Source: Candidatus Woesearchaeota archaeon
GTDB lineage: Archaea; Nanobdellota; Nanobdellia; Woesearchaeales; GW2011-AR4
Direction of reading: 5' to 3'
Assembly (NCBI GenBank): GCA_016181305.1
Contig: JACOZN010000010.1
Location: 1 to 64,000 of the forward strand
Length of the DNA stretch: 64,000 nucleotides
In this document: in pieces, positions 46,383-55,971 of the stretch
Position numbering within the stretch: position 1 is the stretch's first letter
Layout: the number at the start of each line of letters is the position of its first letter
Made by a program: the position numbers and the translations under genes
Notes under the pieces: model-generated
Told to the model about the DNA's origin: nothing
The model's database searches: none
Seen by the model: the letters and a program-made list of their open reading frames with translations, nothing else

Positions 46383-47328
46383 ACTTAGGCTTAAACATAT
46401 ATTTCTCGCTGAAAACTTTTAAAATGTAAGAATCATCTGCTTTTCTGAATTTCTGGGCTTCTTTTCTTTTTTCGAGGATTTTATTGAAATTGAATAATAT
46501 ATAGAATACCGCCTTTATCCTTGCAAAAGCAATAGCAAACTGGAAGCTTAGGATATCCTTTGTTATTGCAATAAGCCTCATAAGCAACGCATAAGGCAAA
46601 TATAGGACTATATGCCTAAAATCCATTATCCTGAAAAATGTAGTAAGCAAATTCCTCTCCATCAGAAATGCCGTAAAGGCTTTGCTTTTTTTCCGGGTTG
46701 TGACTGCATGCATATGGTACATCACAGCCTTCGGCTCAAAGACAGCCTTTTTGCCGCTGAGCCGTATCCTCATCCCCAAATCCAGATCTTCCGCATAGAT
46801 GAAATAATCAGGCTCAAACAAATATCCAAACAAATCAACAAAATCCTTTCTTATCAAGCCGACACCGAGATAAGGAATCTCTCTGGAACTTCCATTTCCT
46901 CTTATATGCCCGTTGTAGAATGCCCTTGAAACCCACGTGCCTCCTGATTTCAGCTTTCTGTCATAAAAATTGACAAGCCTTGGCGCAGCCATCGCAACCT
47001 CTTTATCGGAGTTTATGGATTCAACCAAAAATTTGATGCAGTCCTTGTCAAGCTCCATATCATTATTGAGAAACAGGATATACTCCCCATTGCAATGCTC
47101 CAGGGCAGAATTTATGCCGGAATAGCCAAGATTTTTTCCATTTTCAACGAGCTTTACATTTTTGTAATTCTTTCTGACAAGCTCCTGGCTGCCGTCGCTT
47201 GAGCTGTTGTCTGCAACTATTATTTCATAGTTTTTAAAGGATGATTTTTTAATAGAATCAACAAGCGCCTTCAGAAGCCCTTTGCCGTTGTAGTTAACTA
47301 TTATAATTGAAACTAAGCCTTTTTTCAT
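46372..47328 (-). CDS. GT2 family (rhamnosyltransferase-like)
   Basis: VSIIIVNYNGKGLLKALVDSI, ADNSSSDGS, FLNNDMELD; start MKKGLVS. Confidence 0.85.
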   Translation of the reverse strand: MKKGLVSIIIVNYNGKGLLKALVDSIKKSSFKNYEIIVADNSSSDGSQELVRKNYKNVKLVENGKNLGYSGINSALEHCNGEYILFLNNDMELDKDCIKFLVESINSDKEVAMAAPRLVNFYDRKLKSGGTWVSRAFYNGHIRGNGSSREIPYLGVGLIRKDFVDLFGYLFEPDYFIYAEDLDLGMRIRLSGKKAVFEPKAVMYHMHAVTTRKKSKAFTAFLMERNLLTTFFRIMDFRHIVLYLPYALLMRLIAITKDILSFQFAIAFARIKAVFYILFNFNKILEKRKEAQKFRKADDSYILKVFSEKYMFKPKFIV

Positions 47329-47857
47329 TTTTCTTCTTGACAACCCTGAGCGTGAAGTCTATTTTCACTATTATTTCGCCGAGCAGATAGCTCATTAAAT
47401 GCCTTAAGTCCAAGACATTTGGAAACAATGACTTTGGCACAGGCAGAGGCGGAATAATCCATCCTATTTTTGACGGAATCAATTTGATTTTCTCGAGCCT
47501 GAAGCCCGGGTAAGAGTCGTATTTCCTGTCGGTTTCAGTGAAAAATTTCATGCTGTCGACGTTAAAAAAATAGTAATGGTTTGGATAGAATGCCCCTGAC
47601 GAGTGCCAGTATGGCACAATAAGCCTCACAACAGCTCCGTGCTTTGATATGCGGTGTATTTCCTGCATTGCCATGAACAAATCTTTCAAGTGCTCAATCG
47701 CGTCCCTTCCGTAAACCTCGTCAAAATAATTGCTCGGGAAAGGCCATGGGTACTTGTCAAGGTTGTGCACTATGTCAACCCCTTTTATTTTTGACTTGTC
47801 AAGGTTGATGTAGCCTTTTTTTATGTCTGCGCCGCACCCAAAATTAAGCTTTTTCAT
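47294..47857 (-). CDS. Class I SAM-dependent methyltransferase
   Basis: KLNFGCGADIKKGYINLD; YFDEVYGRDAIEHL. Confidence 0.75.
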   Translation of the reverse strand: MKKLNFGCGADIKKGYINLDKSKIKGVDIVHNLDKYPWPFPSNYFDEVYGRDAIEHLKDLFMAMQEIHRISKHGAVVRLIVPYWHSSGAFYPNHYYFFNVDSMKFFTETDRKYDSYPGFRLEKIKLIPSKIGWIIPPLPVPKSLFPNVLDLRHLMSYLLGEIIVKIDFTLRVVKKKNEKRLSFNYNS

Positions 47858-48255
47858 TTTATTAATTCTGCAGGGTAAGTGTCCGGGTTTTTTGGATTGT
47901 AGGGCGTGTCAACATAGTACAGCAGGTAAAGCATATCCTTGCCTATGTTCTTGAACCCGTGCGCTGTTCCTGCCTTTATCCTGACCAGCTTCAGTTCATC
48001 TTCACCAAATATGGCTTCCTGCATTTTGCCTGTTTTCATGTCCTTCAAAACCAGCTTCATCTTTCCCTTAATGACGCAATACCACTCGTTTTTCTTCCTG
48101 TGGTAATGGTTTGCCTTGCACACGCCAGGATGCGCTGTTGTTATGTTAACCTGCCCAAACTTGCTGCCAATAATTTCAGGCTTGAATATTTCAGCAAGCC
48201 ATCCCCTGCCGTCCCTATGCACTGCAATGCTTTTTGTCTCCAAGCTCATTTTATT
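47854..48255 (-). CDS. Cupin sugar epimerase-like (WxcM/CapF C-terminal-like)
   Basis: RGWLAEIFKPE, KANHYHRKKNEWYCVIKGKMKL, GTAHGFKNIG. Confidence 0.65.
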   Translation of the reverse strand, partial: NKMSLETKSIAVHRDGRGWLAEIFKPEIIGSKFGQVNITTAHPGVCKANHYHRKKNEWYCVIKGKMKLVLKDMKTGKMQEAIFGEDELKLVRIKAGTAHGFKNIGKDMLYLLYYVDTPYNPKNPDTYPAELIK

Positions 48256-48968
48256 CTGTACTTTTTCCATCTTTTTGTCGAAAGGCTCATGTCAACTGTC
48301 AATGGCGGGCCGTTGTACTCTTTCAGCGCCATCCTGCCGACATTCCTTGAGCCGGCAAGCAGCGCCAATTCGTACATGCTCATTCTCTTGCCGCCTGCAA
48401 TATGGATGATGCCTATTGGCTTTTTTTTGCAGACATCACTGATGCCTTTTGCCACCCCCTCAGCAAACAGATAAGTCCCGAACCTGTCAGTGAACGCCTT
48501 TGGGTACTTCCACTGCTGCTTTGGCGCAAAATTTGTCCTTATGATGCATGTATTGCCGTATTGCCTTGTTGCAATCTCGCCGCATAACTTTGTAAGGGAG
48601 TAGTAATTTTTCGGGCTCGGAACATCGTCTTCTGTGTAGAATTTATTGTGTTCTCCTGCAAAAACGCATGCTGTTGACATATAAATAAGGTAGCAGTTGT
48701 TGTCCAGTTTTTTTAGTGTGTTGACTATATTTTGCGTGCCCTCTACATTTACAGCCCATGCTTTCTGCTTGTCTTCCTCGCACTCTCTTATGCCGACTAA
48801 TGCTGCCGCATGTATCAAAATGTCTGGCTTGTAGCTTAAAATTACCTTATTGACAGACTTTGGATTAGCTATATCCATTTCTTTATGTGTCGGGCAGAAT
48901 GAATTCCTGAATACTTTTTTTAGCGACTGCCCAAGGGCTCCTGAAGCGCCTGTTACTAAGACTTTCAT
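48246..48968 (-). CDS. RmlD-like NAD-dependent sugar dehydrogenase
   Basis: MKVLVTGASGALGQSLKK; YKPDILIHAAALVG; YYSLTKLCGE; start at 48968. Confidence 0.75.
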   Translation of the reverse strand: MKVLVTGASGALGQSLKKVFRNSFCPTHKEMDIANPKSVNKVILSYKPDILIHAAALVGIRECEEDKQKAWAVNVEGTQNIVNTLKKLDNNCYLIYMSTACVFAGEHNKFYTEDDVPSPKNYYSLTKLCGEIATRQYGNTCIIRTNFAPKQQWKYPKAFTDRFGTYLFAEGVAKGISDVCKKKPIGIIHIAGGKRMSMYELALLAGSRNVGRMALKEYNGPPLTVDMSLSTKRWKKYRIK

Positions 48969-49214
48969 GGCACGAAGTACTTTGGTGCCATATTTAAAGC
49001 TTATCTTAGAAGTGGCTTTGTGTAGAAAGTATGTTTTGCCATCTTTATTTGTGAGCATCTTTAACAAATGTTATTCAGCAAAAAGGAAATTGCAATGGGA
49101 ATTTTTGCAATAAATAATCTGCTTAACATGCGAACTGATGGCAAAACCGATTTAAAGCGACTTTTACACAAAGCCTTAGAAACGTTTATAAATCAAGGAC
49201 ATGTCTTTTGCCGA

Positions 49215-50498
49215 ATGAAAACCATAACAATAGTGGGCCTGGGCTATGTCGGCTTGCCTGTGGCATGCCTGTGCGCAGAAAAGGGCAACAAGGTTTACGG
49301 GCTGGATGTGGACAAGAGCAAGATAGAGCTAGTCAACAAGAACCAAAGCCCTATTGATGACGAGTACCTGATCAGCAAATTAAAAAACCTGAAAAAAGGC
49401 ATATCGGCAACAGCCAACCCGGCTGAATGCATACCGAATTCTGATGTCATCATAGTATGCGTGCCAACCCCTGTAGACAGGAACAATTCGCCTGACTTGA
49501 CAGCCTTGATGGAGTCTGTTTCAGCAGTCTCGAAGTTCATCAGGCAGGGCACACTTTTAGTAATAGAATCAACAATTTACCCCGGCACGATTGAGGAAAT
49601 TGCCGTTCCGATACTGAAAAAGCAGAAGTTTGACGCTTATAAAAACGACATTTTTGTGGCGCACTGCCCTGAAAGGATTGACCCGGGCAACAGGAAATGG
49701 AATGTTGAAAACCTGCCAAGGGTTGTTGGAGGAGTAACAAAGGAAGCTGGAAAGAAGGCTGCCGAGTTTTACAGGAGCATAATAGATGCAGAGGTTGTTG
49801 AGCTTAGCAGCGTCAAGGCTGCTGAAGCAACCAAGATAATGGAAAACACATTCAGGGATGTGAACATAGCATTTGTCAACGAGATGGCGCAGAGCTTTGA
49901 CAGGGCAGGCATTGACGTAATTGAGGTCATTAAAGGCGCTTCAACAAAGCCGTTTGCATTCATGCCGCATTATCCGGGAGCTGGGGTAGGGGGGCACTGC
50001 ATAAGCATTGATCCTTACTATCTGATTGAAAAAGCGAAGCAGCTTGGATTCAACCACAGGTTCTTAATGCTCGCAAGAGAGATTAACAGCAGCATGCCGC
50101 ACTATACAGTTGAGCTGCTGGAAAATGAAATGAGAAAACTGAAAAAAACAATCAAGGGCGCAAAAGTCGGGGTGCTTGGCATAGCGTACAAAGCGAATGT
50201 TGATGACATCAGGGAAAGCCCTGCATTTGAAATCATAAATATACTGAAAACCAAAGGCGCTGATGTTTTTGTCTTTGACCCGCATGTGGGCAAAGGAAGC
50301 AACGTAAAAGATATGAACGAGCTGCTGAACAAAAGCGACTATATTATCCTGGCAACAGACCACATTGAGTTCAAAAACATGGACTTAAGCTTGTTAAAGA
50401 AAAACAGGGTATTGGCAGTTATAGACGGCAGGAATTGCCTGGACAAGGAGAAGATAAAGGAAATGGGCATACTTTACCACGGAATTGGAAGGGGCTAA
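49215..50498 (+). CDS. UDP-sugar 6-dehydrogenase (WecC/UDP-ManNAc dehydrogenase-like)
   Basis: ITIVGLGYVGLPVACLCAEKG; ESTIYPGTIEE; YPGAGVGGHCISIDPYYL; GIAYKANVDDIRESPA. Confidence 0.9.
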   Translation: MKTITIVGLGYVGLPVACLCAEKGNKVYGLDVDKSKIELVNKNQSPIDDEYLISKLKNLKKGISATANPAECIPNSDVIIVCVPTPVDRNNSPDLTALMESVSAVSKFIRQGTLLVIESTIYPGTIEEIAVPILKKQKFDAYKNDIFVAHCPERIDPGNRKWNVENLPRVVGGVTKEAGKKAAEFYRSIIDAEVVELSSVKAAEATKIMENTFRDVNIAFVNEMAQSFDRAGIDVIEVIKGASTKPFAFMPHYPGAGVGGHCISIDPYYLIEKAKQLGFNHRFLMLAREINSSMPHYTVELLENEMRKLKKTIKGAKVGVLGIAYKANVDDIRESPAFEIINILKTKGADVFVFDPHVGKGSNVKDMNELLNKSDYIILATDHIEFKNMDLSLLKKNRVLAVIDGRNCLDKEKIKEMGILYHGIGRG

Positions 50499-50501
50499 TA
50501 G

Positions 50502-50858
50502 ATGAAAAACTTAGCACCAGATTTAACTAGGCAGAGATTGTTAATAGAAGGATTCTATAAAATAAAAGTGGATAGAAAAATAATAGGGAATTATTTTAAG
50601 CATATTACAAAATCATTAAAGTTAAGGATATATGGTAAACCAATAATTTTTTCTCCAGGGGGCATTGGAAAAGAAGAAAATCAAGGCTATGATGCTTTTG
50701 TACCGTTAATTGATTCTGGTATTGCAGTTTATATATGGTCAAATGCAAAGTTTTTCTCAATAGTGATTTATACATGCAAAAGTTTTAATGATAAAGAAGC
50801 TATAGCTGCCACAAAGAGGTTTTTCAAATCAAGTAAGGCAGTTTTTAAGAGTTTTTAA
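50502..50858 (+). CDS. Small protein distantly resembling S-adenosylmethionine decarboxylase (SpeD-like)
   Basis: LLIEGFYKIKVD...FVPLIDSGIAVYIWSNAKFFSIVIYTCKSFNDKEAIAATKRFFKS resembles the SpeD core but lacks HTWPE. Confidence 0.35.
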   Translation: MKNLAPDLTRQRLLIEGFYKIKVDRKIIGNYFKHITKSLKLRIYGKPIIFSPGGIGKEENQGYDAFVPLIDSGIAVYIWSNAKFFSIVIYTCKSFNDKEAIAATKRFFKSSKAVFKSF

Positions 50859-50868
50859 TATAATTAAA

Positions 50869-51774
50869 TCAATTATTCTTCATACTCTCTAGAATCTTCT
50901 TAATCCCTTCCCTTACCATTGTCTTTGGCTGCCATCCGAGGCTTTTCATTTTTGAGATGTCGGGAATCCTGTACTCTATCTCCCTTTCTTTCAGCCTTGT
51001 TTCCTTCCCGAACCCTACTTTGACAATTTCGGACTTGCTTTTTGCCAGTTCCTTTATAATCTGCGCCAATTCAAGTATTGTTGTCGGCTGGCTGTTGCCT
51101 ATGTTGTACGCTTCGCAATTTTTTCCTTTTTCTAAGACTTTCATGACTCCGTCTGCAATATCCCCGACATAAGTGAAGCATCTTGTCTGGGCGCCGTTGC
51201 CAAAAACCTTTATCGGCTCGTTTTTCAATGCCTTGTTCAAGAAAATTGGAACAACCCAATTGCTCTCCTGCCCAGGACCGTAGACATTGAAGAACCTCAC
51301 AATCCTAATGTTCGTGTTGAACTCCTGATTGAAGGCTTTTGCATAAATCTCAGCAGCAAGCTTTGATACTCCGTAAGTTGACACAGGGCCTTTCACGCTG
51401 TCTTCTTTTATCGGAAGCTCTCTCGGCTCGCCGTACACTTCAGACGAGGACGAGTAAATCATGCTTTTGACTCCCGCATCAATTGCCGACTTGAATACAT
51501 TGACAGAGCCCTCAAGGTTTATCTTCATGGTTTCCAGGGGCTTTTTGTCGGAGTTGTCAACTCCAAGCAGCGCGGCAAAATGAAAAACTGCGTCGCATCC
51601 CCTGATGTCATCGGCTATTTTATCAAGAATTGACTTCTTCACGAACTCGAGTCTTTTATGCCTTATCCCGGGCTCTTTCAAATCAAGAATTTTCACGCTA
51701 TGCCCGTTTTCAAGAAGATGGCCTGTTATGCAAGTGCCTATAAACCCAGAGCCCCCAGTTACTAATATTTTCAT
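50869..51774 (-). CDS. NAD-dependent epimerase (UDP-glucose 4-epimerase-like)
   Basis: MKILVTGGSGFIGTCITGHLLENGH; YGVSKLAAE; RCFTYVGDIADG. Confidence 0.82.
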   Translation of the reverse strand: MKILVTGGSGFIGTCITGHLLENGHSVKILDLKEPGIRHKRLEFVKKSILDKIADDIRGCDAVFHFAALLGVDNSDKKPLETMKINLEGSVNVFKSAIDAGVKSMIYSSSSEVYGEPRELPIKEDSVKGPVSTYGVSKLAAEIYAKAFNQEFNTNIRIVRFFNVYGPGQESNWVVPIFLNKALKNEPIKVFGNGAQTRCFTYVGDIADGVMKVLEKGKNCEAYNIGNSQPTTILELAQIIKELAKSKSEIVKVGFGKETRLKEREIEYRIPDISKMKSLGWQPKTMVREGIKKILESMKNN

Positions 51775-51861
51775 TGGCACGGCAAACTTTGGATTATTTA
51801 TAAACTTATCGAGGGGATTTTCTTGAATAGATTTATAAATTGATATTTTTTACAGGGTATA

Positions 51862-53028
51862 ATGAGATACCTGAAATATGCATTGCACGGGCTGAAGCCC
51901 TCGAATTTCTACAGCATCAGTTCAATTTCCCTGAAAAATTTCCTGAATAAAAAATACAATGCTTATTCAAGCGACGTGCATATAAAAGCAGCCATGGAGT
52001 GGCTTGTCAATGCGCAAAATGTGGCAGGAGATGGAGGGGTAAGCGCAATGTACTCCCTGGTTGGGGGCTGGGCTCCCTCGTATGTTGAAACAACAGGCTA
52101 CATAATATCAACATTCTTCAATTACGCGGAAATCTCAAAAAATCCTGCATACAGGAAAATGGCAGTAGAGATGGCTGAGTTTGAGCTGAAAAACCAGCTG
52201 CCAAGCGGGGCTTTTCCTGGGGCAGGCAGGAAAGATACCCCAATTGTGTTCAACACAGGGCAGGTTATTTTCGGGCTGTGCAGGTCTTACCAGGAGACAA
52301 AAGACGAGAAGTACAAAAAGGCTGCTGAAAAAGCAGCTGACTGGCTTGCATCAGTAATGGACAATGACGGCTGCTGGAGAAAAAATGACTATCTTAATCG
52401 CATACACACTTACAACACCAGAACAGCGTGGGCGCTTCTTAATGCGCACAAGATAAGCGGCAATGAAAAATACAAAGAAGCTTCGATAAAAAACATTGAT
52501 TGGGCATTGGCACAGCAGCTTGAAAACGGATGGCTAAGCAACAACGGATTTTTTCCGGAGCAGGAGCCGCTGGTTCACACAATAGCTTATTCCATAAGGG
52601 GTATTTTGGAGTCTGCAATATACCTGAGGAAAAAGAAATATCTTGAGTCTGCAATAAAGGCGGCAAAGCCGCTTGCAGAAGCCCAAAGGGAGGACGGCTC
52701 GCTGGCCGGGAGCTTCAACAAAGAGTGGGAAAGCAGCGTAAAATGGAGCTGCCTGACAGGGAATTCGCAGATGTCAATAATCTGGCAGAAGCTGCACATG
52801 ATAACAAAAGATGAAAAATTTCTGGATGCTGCCAAAAAAAGCAATGCTTTCATGAAAGGCATGCAGGACATAAATTCTACAAATCCTGCAATAAGGGGCG
52901 CTATCCCGGGCGCTTTCCCGATTTACGGGTGGTATGCCCCGCTATGCTTCCCGAACTGGGCTGCCAAGTTCTTTGCAGATGCCTTGATGCTGGAAAGCAA
53001 CAGGAAAATAGCTGAAAAGCTTGCCTAG
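51862..53028 (+). CDS. Alpha/alpha-toroid (six-hairpin/prenyltransferase-like) protein
   Basis: Repeating helical-hairpin pattern with GxxxxL/W motifs (AAMEWLVNAQN, AADWLASVMDNDGCW, IDWALAQQLENGWLSN). Confidence 0.55.
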   Translation: MRYLKYALHGLKPSNFYSISSISLKNFLNKKYNAYSSDVHIKAAMEWLVNAQNVAGDGGVSAMYSLVGGWAPSYVETTGYIISTFFNYAEISKNPAYRKMAVEMAEFELKNQLPSGAFPGAGRKDTPIVFNTGQVIFGLCRSYQETKDEKYKKAAEKAADWLASVMDNDGCWRKNDYLNRIHTYNTRTAWALLNAHKISGNEKYKEASIKNIDWALAQQLENGWLSNNGFFPEQEPLVHTIAYSIRGILESAIYLRKKKYLESAIKAAKPLAEAQREDGSLAGSFNKEWESSVKWSCLTGNSQMSIIWQKLHMITKDEKFLDAAKKSNAFMKGMQDINSTNPAIRGAIPGAFPIYGWYAPLCFPNWAAKFFADALMLESNRKIAEKLA

Positions 53029-53918
53029 CCTTTTGTGCTGTAGATTGTGATATTTTTCTTTGCCAACCTTTCCATGCAGTCTGCAACATCCCTTGCCTTT
53101 ATGACCCTCAATTCTGTGCCGAAAAATGGGAATATTCCCATGAGATTTTCCTCCAGAAAGTGCTTTTCAAGCATGTTGTTGTCCCTTATCCTGTACAGAT
53201 TCGGCAAATGCCACCTTGCATAGATTACTTTTTTGCTCCCGTTATTGAAAGTGACAAGAACTTTGTTCGGCTTTGTCCAAACCTTGAACGGAAACTTTTT
53301 GTACCTGTCCTCGACGATGTGGATTGAGGAGTTTGCAAGCTGGTCAACTCCTATAAGGAAGATTTTTGCATCCAATTCATAAAGCCTGTAGAACGGGCTT
53401 TTGCCTGCATAAGGGCTGCTGCATTTTTCATGCCCGCCTGCAAACCATTTTGCATTTTTGCCCTTGGCTATCAATGAGTGTGTCGGGGACACGCTCCTGA
53501 AAACATTTTTCATATGCCTGAATGTCTCGGGAACGCTGCCTGTGTAGCAAGGGGTTTTTTTAACGTCAAAAACATACATTTTCTTTTTTTTGTCATAATG
53601 CAGGGCTGAGAATGCAGGCATAACCAATAATCCTTTGCTGCCTATTACATCAAGAAAAGAGTCAATAAGGGCTTTTGCGCCGCCGTCAATGTAGCCAATC
53701 CTGCTCAATGACGAATGCACTATGACTGCATCGCCTTTTTTAAGCCCTGCCTTTTGCAGCTCTTTCTTTATGCCTTCTTTTGTTATTTTGCCCTGAAGCT
53801 GTATCCTGAGCAGCCTTGCTTTTTTTACAATGTTGCCGTAAAGGAACTTCTGGACTGCAAAAGGGAGAAAATGCTTTATCCGTGCCTTTATCCTGCTTTC
53901 TCTTACTTTGCTTTCCAT
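53025..53918 (-). CDS. AAC(3)-family N-acetyltransferase
   Basis: GLKKGDAVIVHSSLSRIGYIDGGAKALIDSFLDVIGSKGLLVMPAFS; HSLIAKGKNA; IGVDQLANSSIH. Confidence 0.8.
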   Translation of the reverse strand: MESKVRESRIKARIKHFLPFAVQKFLYGNIVKKARLLRIQLQGKITKEGIKKELQKAGLKKGDAVIVHSSLSRIGYIDGGAKALIDSFLDVIGSKGLLVMPAFSALHYDKKKKMYVFDVKKTPCYTGSVPETFRHMKNVFRSVSPTHSLIAKGKNAKWFAGGHEKCSSPYAGKSPFYRLYELDAKIFLIGVDQLANSSIHIVEDRYKKFPFKVWTKPNKVLVTFNNGSKKVIYARWHLPNLYRIRDNNMLEKHFLEENLMGIFPFFGTELRVIKARDVADCMERLAKKNITIYSTKG

Positions 53919-54036
53919 ATAGCCTGCAAATTGCGCCTTATTTTTAAAATTTCCTAATAGGGCAAATGAGGTTCTGGTGCGTTAAAGGTTGATTTGCCCT
54001 AAAATCAACAAAATGGTGCGTTATGGTTGGTAAGAA

Positions 54037-54306
54037 TTAGAGTTGTGAAACATCATTCACTTCATTAATAATTCTTGAGACTTCTTTCATTTTGTGAGGA
54101 TTAATTGCCAACTCCTTGTTATTATTAGAACTTTTTGATTGGAGAAGGAAGTTGTTGATAAGATATTTTAAGGCTATTTCAGTGAGACCCCAACGCTTGA
54201 GTTGCGTTATCTCAACATGGATTCCTCCAATCCTATGTTTATTTATTAGTTTTCTAAGTATGTGTTTCATAGAAGCTAAATCATTATTATCTATAACCAT
54301 ACGCAC
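54037..54306 (-). CDS. Hypothetical passenger protein
   Basis: 89-aa ORF inside the mobile element. Confidence 0.4.
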   Translation of the reverse strand: MRMVIDNNDLASMKHILRKLINKHRIGGIHVEITQLKRWGLTEIALKYLINNFLLQSKSSNNNKELAINPHKMKEVSRIINEVNDVSQL

Positions 54307-54406
54307 ACAACACCTGTTATTATATATAAAGTTTTCCTATTATTTTATACAACATTGCTTAAATTAAATAGAAATATTTAAATAGTAGTATGTTAATACC
54401 ACCTGT

Positions 54407-54859
54407 ATGTCAAAAAAAACAATACAAGTAGATACTTCTCTTTTCATTAAGGCAGTGGGAGATTGCATTAGAAATAAGATTTTAGAATTTTTTATTGAAG
54501 GTAGAGAATTTGACTACCCTATAAAATATTTGGCAGAAGAAATAGGAGTCAATAGGAATACCCTATATAAGGCAATAGACGAATTATTATCAAGTAAATT
54601 GATAGCTTTTTCAAGAAGAATTGGGTCATCAAAATTTTACAAATTAAATTTATCCGACCCGATTGCTTTGGACTTTGTTAAATTATTTGACAAAATTATC
54701 AATATAGAAATGGAGAAATATATTGAAAGAGAGAAACCCATCTTTGGTAATGATATAAACTTTACATTGATTACTAAAGATTATCCTGAAATGGGCGAAT
54801 CTAACATAAAATATTGTAACATTAAAGAAGGATTGATAGAAATAAGAGAAACGGCTTGA
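54407..54859 (+). CDS. Winged-HTH transcriptional regulator (passenger)
   Basis: DYPIKYLAEEIGVNRNTLYKAIDELLSSKLIAFSRRIGSSKFYKLN; TATA-like TATTTAAATAG upstream. Confidence 0.7.
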   Translation: MSKKTIQVDTSLFIKAVGDCIRNKILEFFIEGREFDYPIKYLAEEIGVNRNTLYKAIDELLSSKLIAFSRRIGSSKFYKLNLSDPIALDFVKLFDKIINIEMEKYIEREKPIFGNDINFTLITKDYPEMGESNIKYCNIKEGLIEIRETA

Positions 54860-55185
54860 TGTGTATTGAAATGAAAAAGGAAAAACAGGAAAACAAAAAA
54901 GAAGAAAAGCCAGATATGTTAAGGCCTCAAAACCACGTTAAAATTTATGCAACAAATTCTTTCTTAGGATGTAGCAAACAGGATTTCAGAATAAACCTAT
55001 GTAATGAAAAAATAAGGAATGAAAAAAATACTAAATGGGGGTATATTATAGATGCTACAGTAATCCTCACACCAATGGGTGCGAAGAAAACATTTAACTC
55101 TTTAAAGAAATGCTTAGAAGAGTTTGAAAAGGAGCATGGTAAAATAGATATAGACCAAGAAGAAGACAAAATAAAATTTGATTAA
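54856..55185 (+). CDS. DUF3467-like protein (passenger)
   Basis: HVKIYATNSFLGCSKQDFRINL...ATVILTPMGAKKTFNSLKKCLEEFEKEHGKI resembles DUF3467. Confidence 0.55.
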   Translation: MMCIEMKKEKQENKKEEKPDMLRPQNHVKIYATNSFLGCSKQDFRINLCNEKIRNEKNTKWGYIIDATVILTPMGAKKTFNSLKKCLEEFEKEHGKIDIDQEEDKIKFD

Positions 55186-55358
55186 TTTTTAAAAATAAAT
55201 TAGAGCTAATGACTTCTGCTTTTAGGAATTACTACAATTTCATAAGACCTCATTCAACTTTAGGAATAACGCCAACACTTAAAGCTGGGATTGGCGTTGA
55301 AATGGAAGGCAACAGATGGATGGCTCTTTTGAAAAAGAGTTTTGATAGCATGGGGTGA
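55182..55358 (+). pseudogene. C-terminal remnant of an IS6-like DDE transposase
   Basis: Frame 55209-55358 reads MTSAFRNYYNFIRPHSTLGITPTLKAGIGVEMEGNRWMALLKKSFDSMG*; YNFIRPHxxLxxTPxxxAGI is a DDE transposase C-terminal signature. Confidence 0.8.
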
Positions 55359-55363
55359 TTATA

Positions 55364-55879
55364 ATGAATGAACAAGCAGATTACTATCTTAAAAAGGATG
55401 ATTATACTTTCATATTTAAAGATATTTTTGATATAATTAATGATAAACATTTAGAATTAAGAAAAAAATTGCTTACTGGAGAAATTTCCAAAAGTAAGTA
55501 TGATGAGGAATATTCTAAAGGAATTGATATTATTGGAAAAGCGTCAAAGTCGAAAAACACGAAAAAAGAATTTATCAATGAGTATTTAAAGTTTAAATTT
55601 CCTGAAAAAATAGCCAAAGAACAATGGAAGCACGAAAGAGAGCATTATAATAAAATAAAACAGAAAGGAAACAAAGCTGAAATTAGAATTATTTATCTTA
55701 TAATAAGGGAAAATTTACAGAAGGTTGGTTTAATTCCAGTAACTCTGGATTGGAGCTTTGACTCATTAGAAGGGTGGTCATTAGATAAGTTTAGAGAACA
55801 TTCTTTAGAACTTTTAGATGTTAAATCTTTAAGTGATATGGATATAAAACAAAAAGAAGTATTAAGCAACCAACCATAA
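55364..55879 (+). CDS. Hypothetical passenger protein
   Basis: MNEQADYYLKKDDYTFIFKDIFDII..., 171 aa, ends at the right TIR. Confidence 0.45.
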   Translation: MNEQADYYLKKDDYTFIFKDIFDIINDKHLELRKKLLTGEISKSKYDEEYSKGIDIIGKASKSKNTKKEFINEYLKFKFPEKIAKEQWKHEREHYNKIKQKGNKAEIRIIYLIIRENLQKVGLIPVTLDWSFDSLEGWSLDKFREHSLELLDVKSLSDMDIKQKEVLSNQP

Positions 55880-55971
55880 TGCAACAAAAAGGCAAAAAAT
55901 GACAAAACAACCGCTTACGCACCAGAACCGCAAATGAAAAATTTTATAAACCGACCTGATTACTTCGGGCT

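Larger units (their letters stand above)
53970..55929. mobile_element. 1.96-kb IS6-like derived element with passenger genes
   Basis: Perfect 13-bp TIR (GGTTCTGGTGCGT 53970-53982 / ACGCACCAGAACC 55917-55929), similarity out to ~60 bp, 8-bp TSD GCAAATGA (53962-53969, 55930-55937), IS6-like transposase C-terminal remnant inside. Confidence 0.88.

Noticed and set aside
48967-48989. TGGCAC...GTGCCA inverted repeat at the RmlD-like start, similar text at 51774
   Set aside because: Short, and partly explained by shared leader/start-codon context (GTGCC-ATG); insufficient to call an operator.
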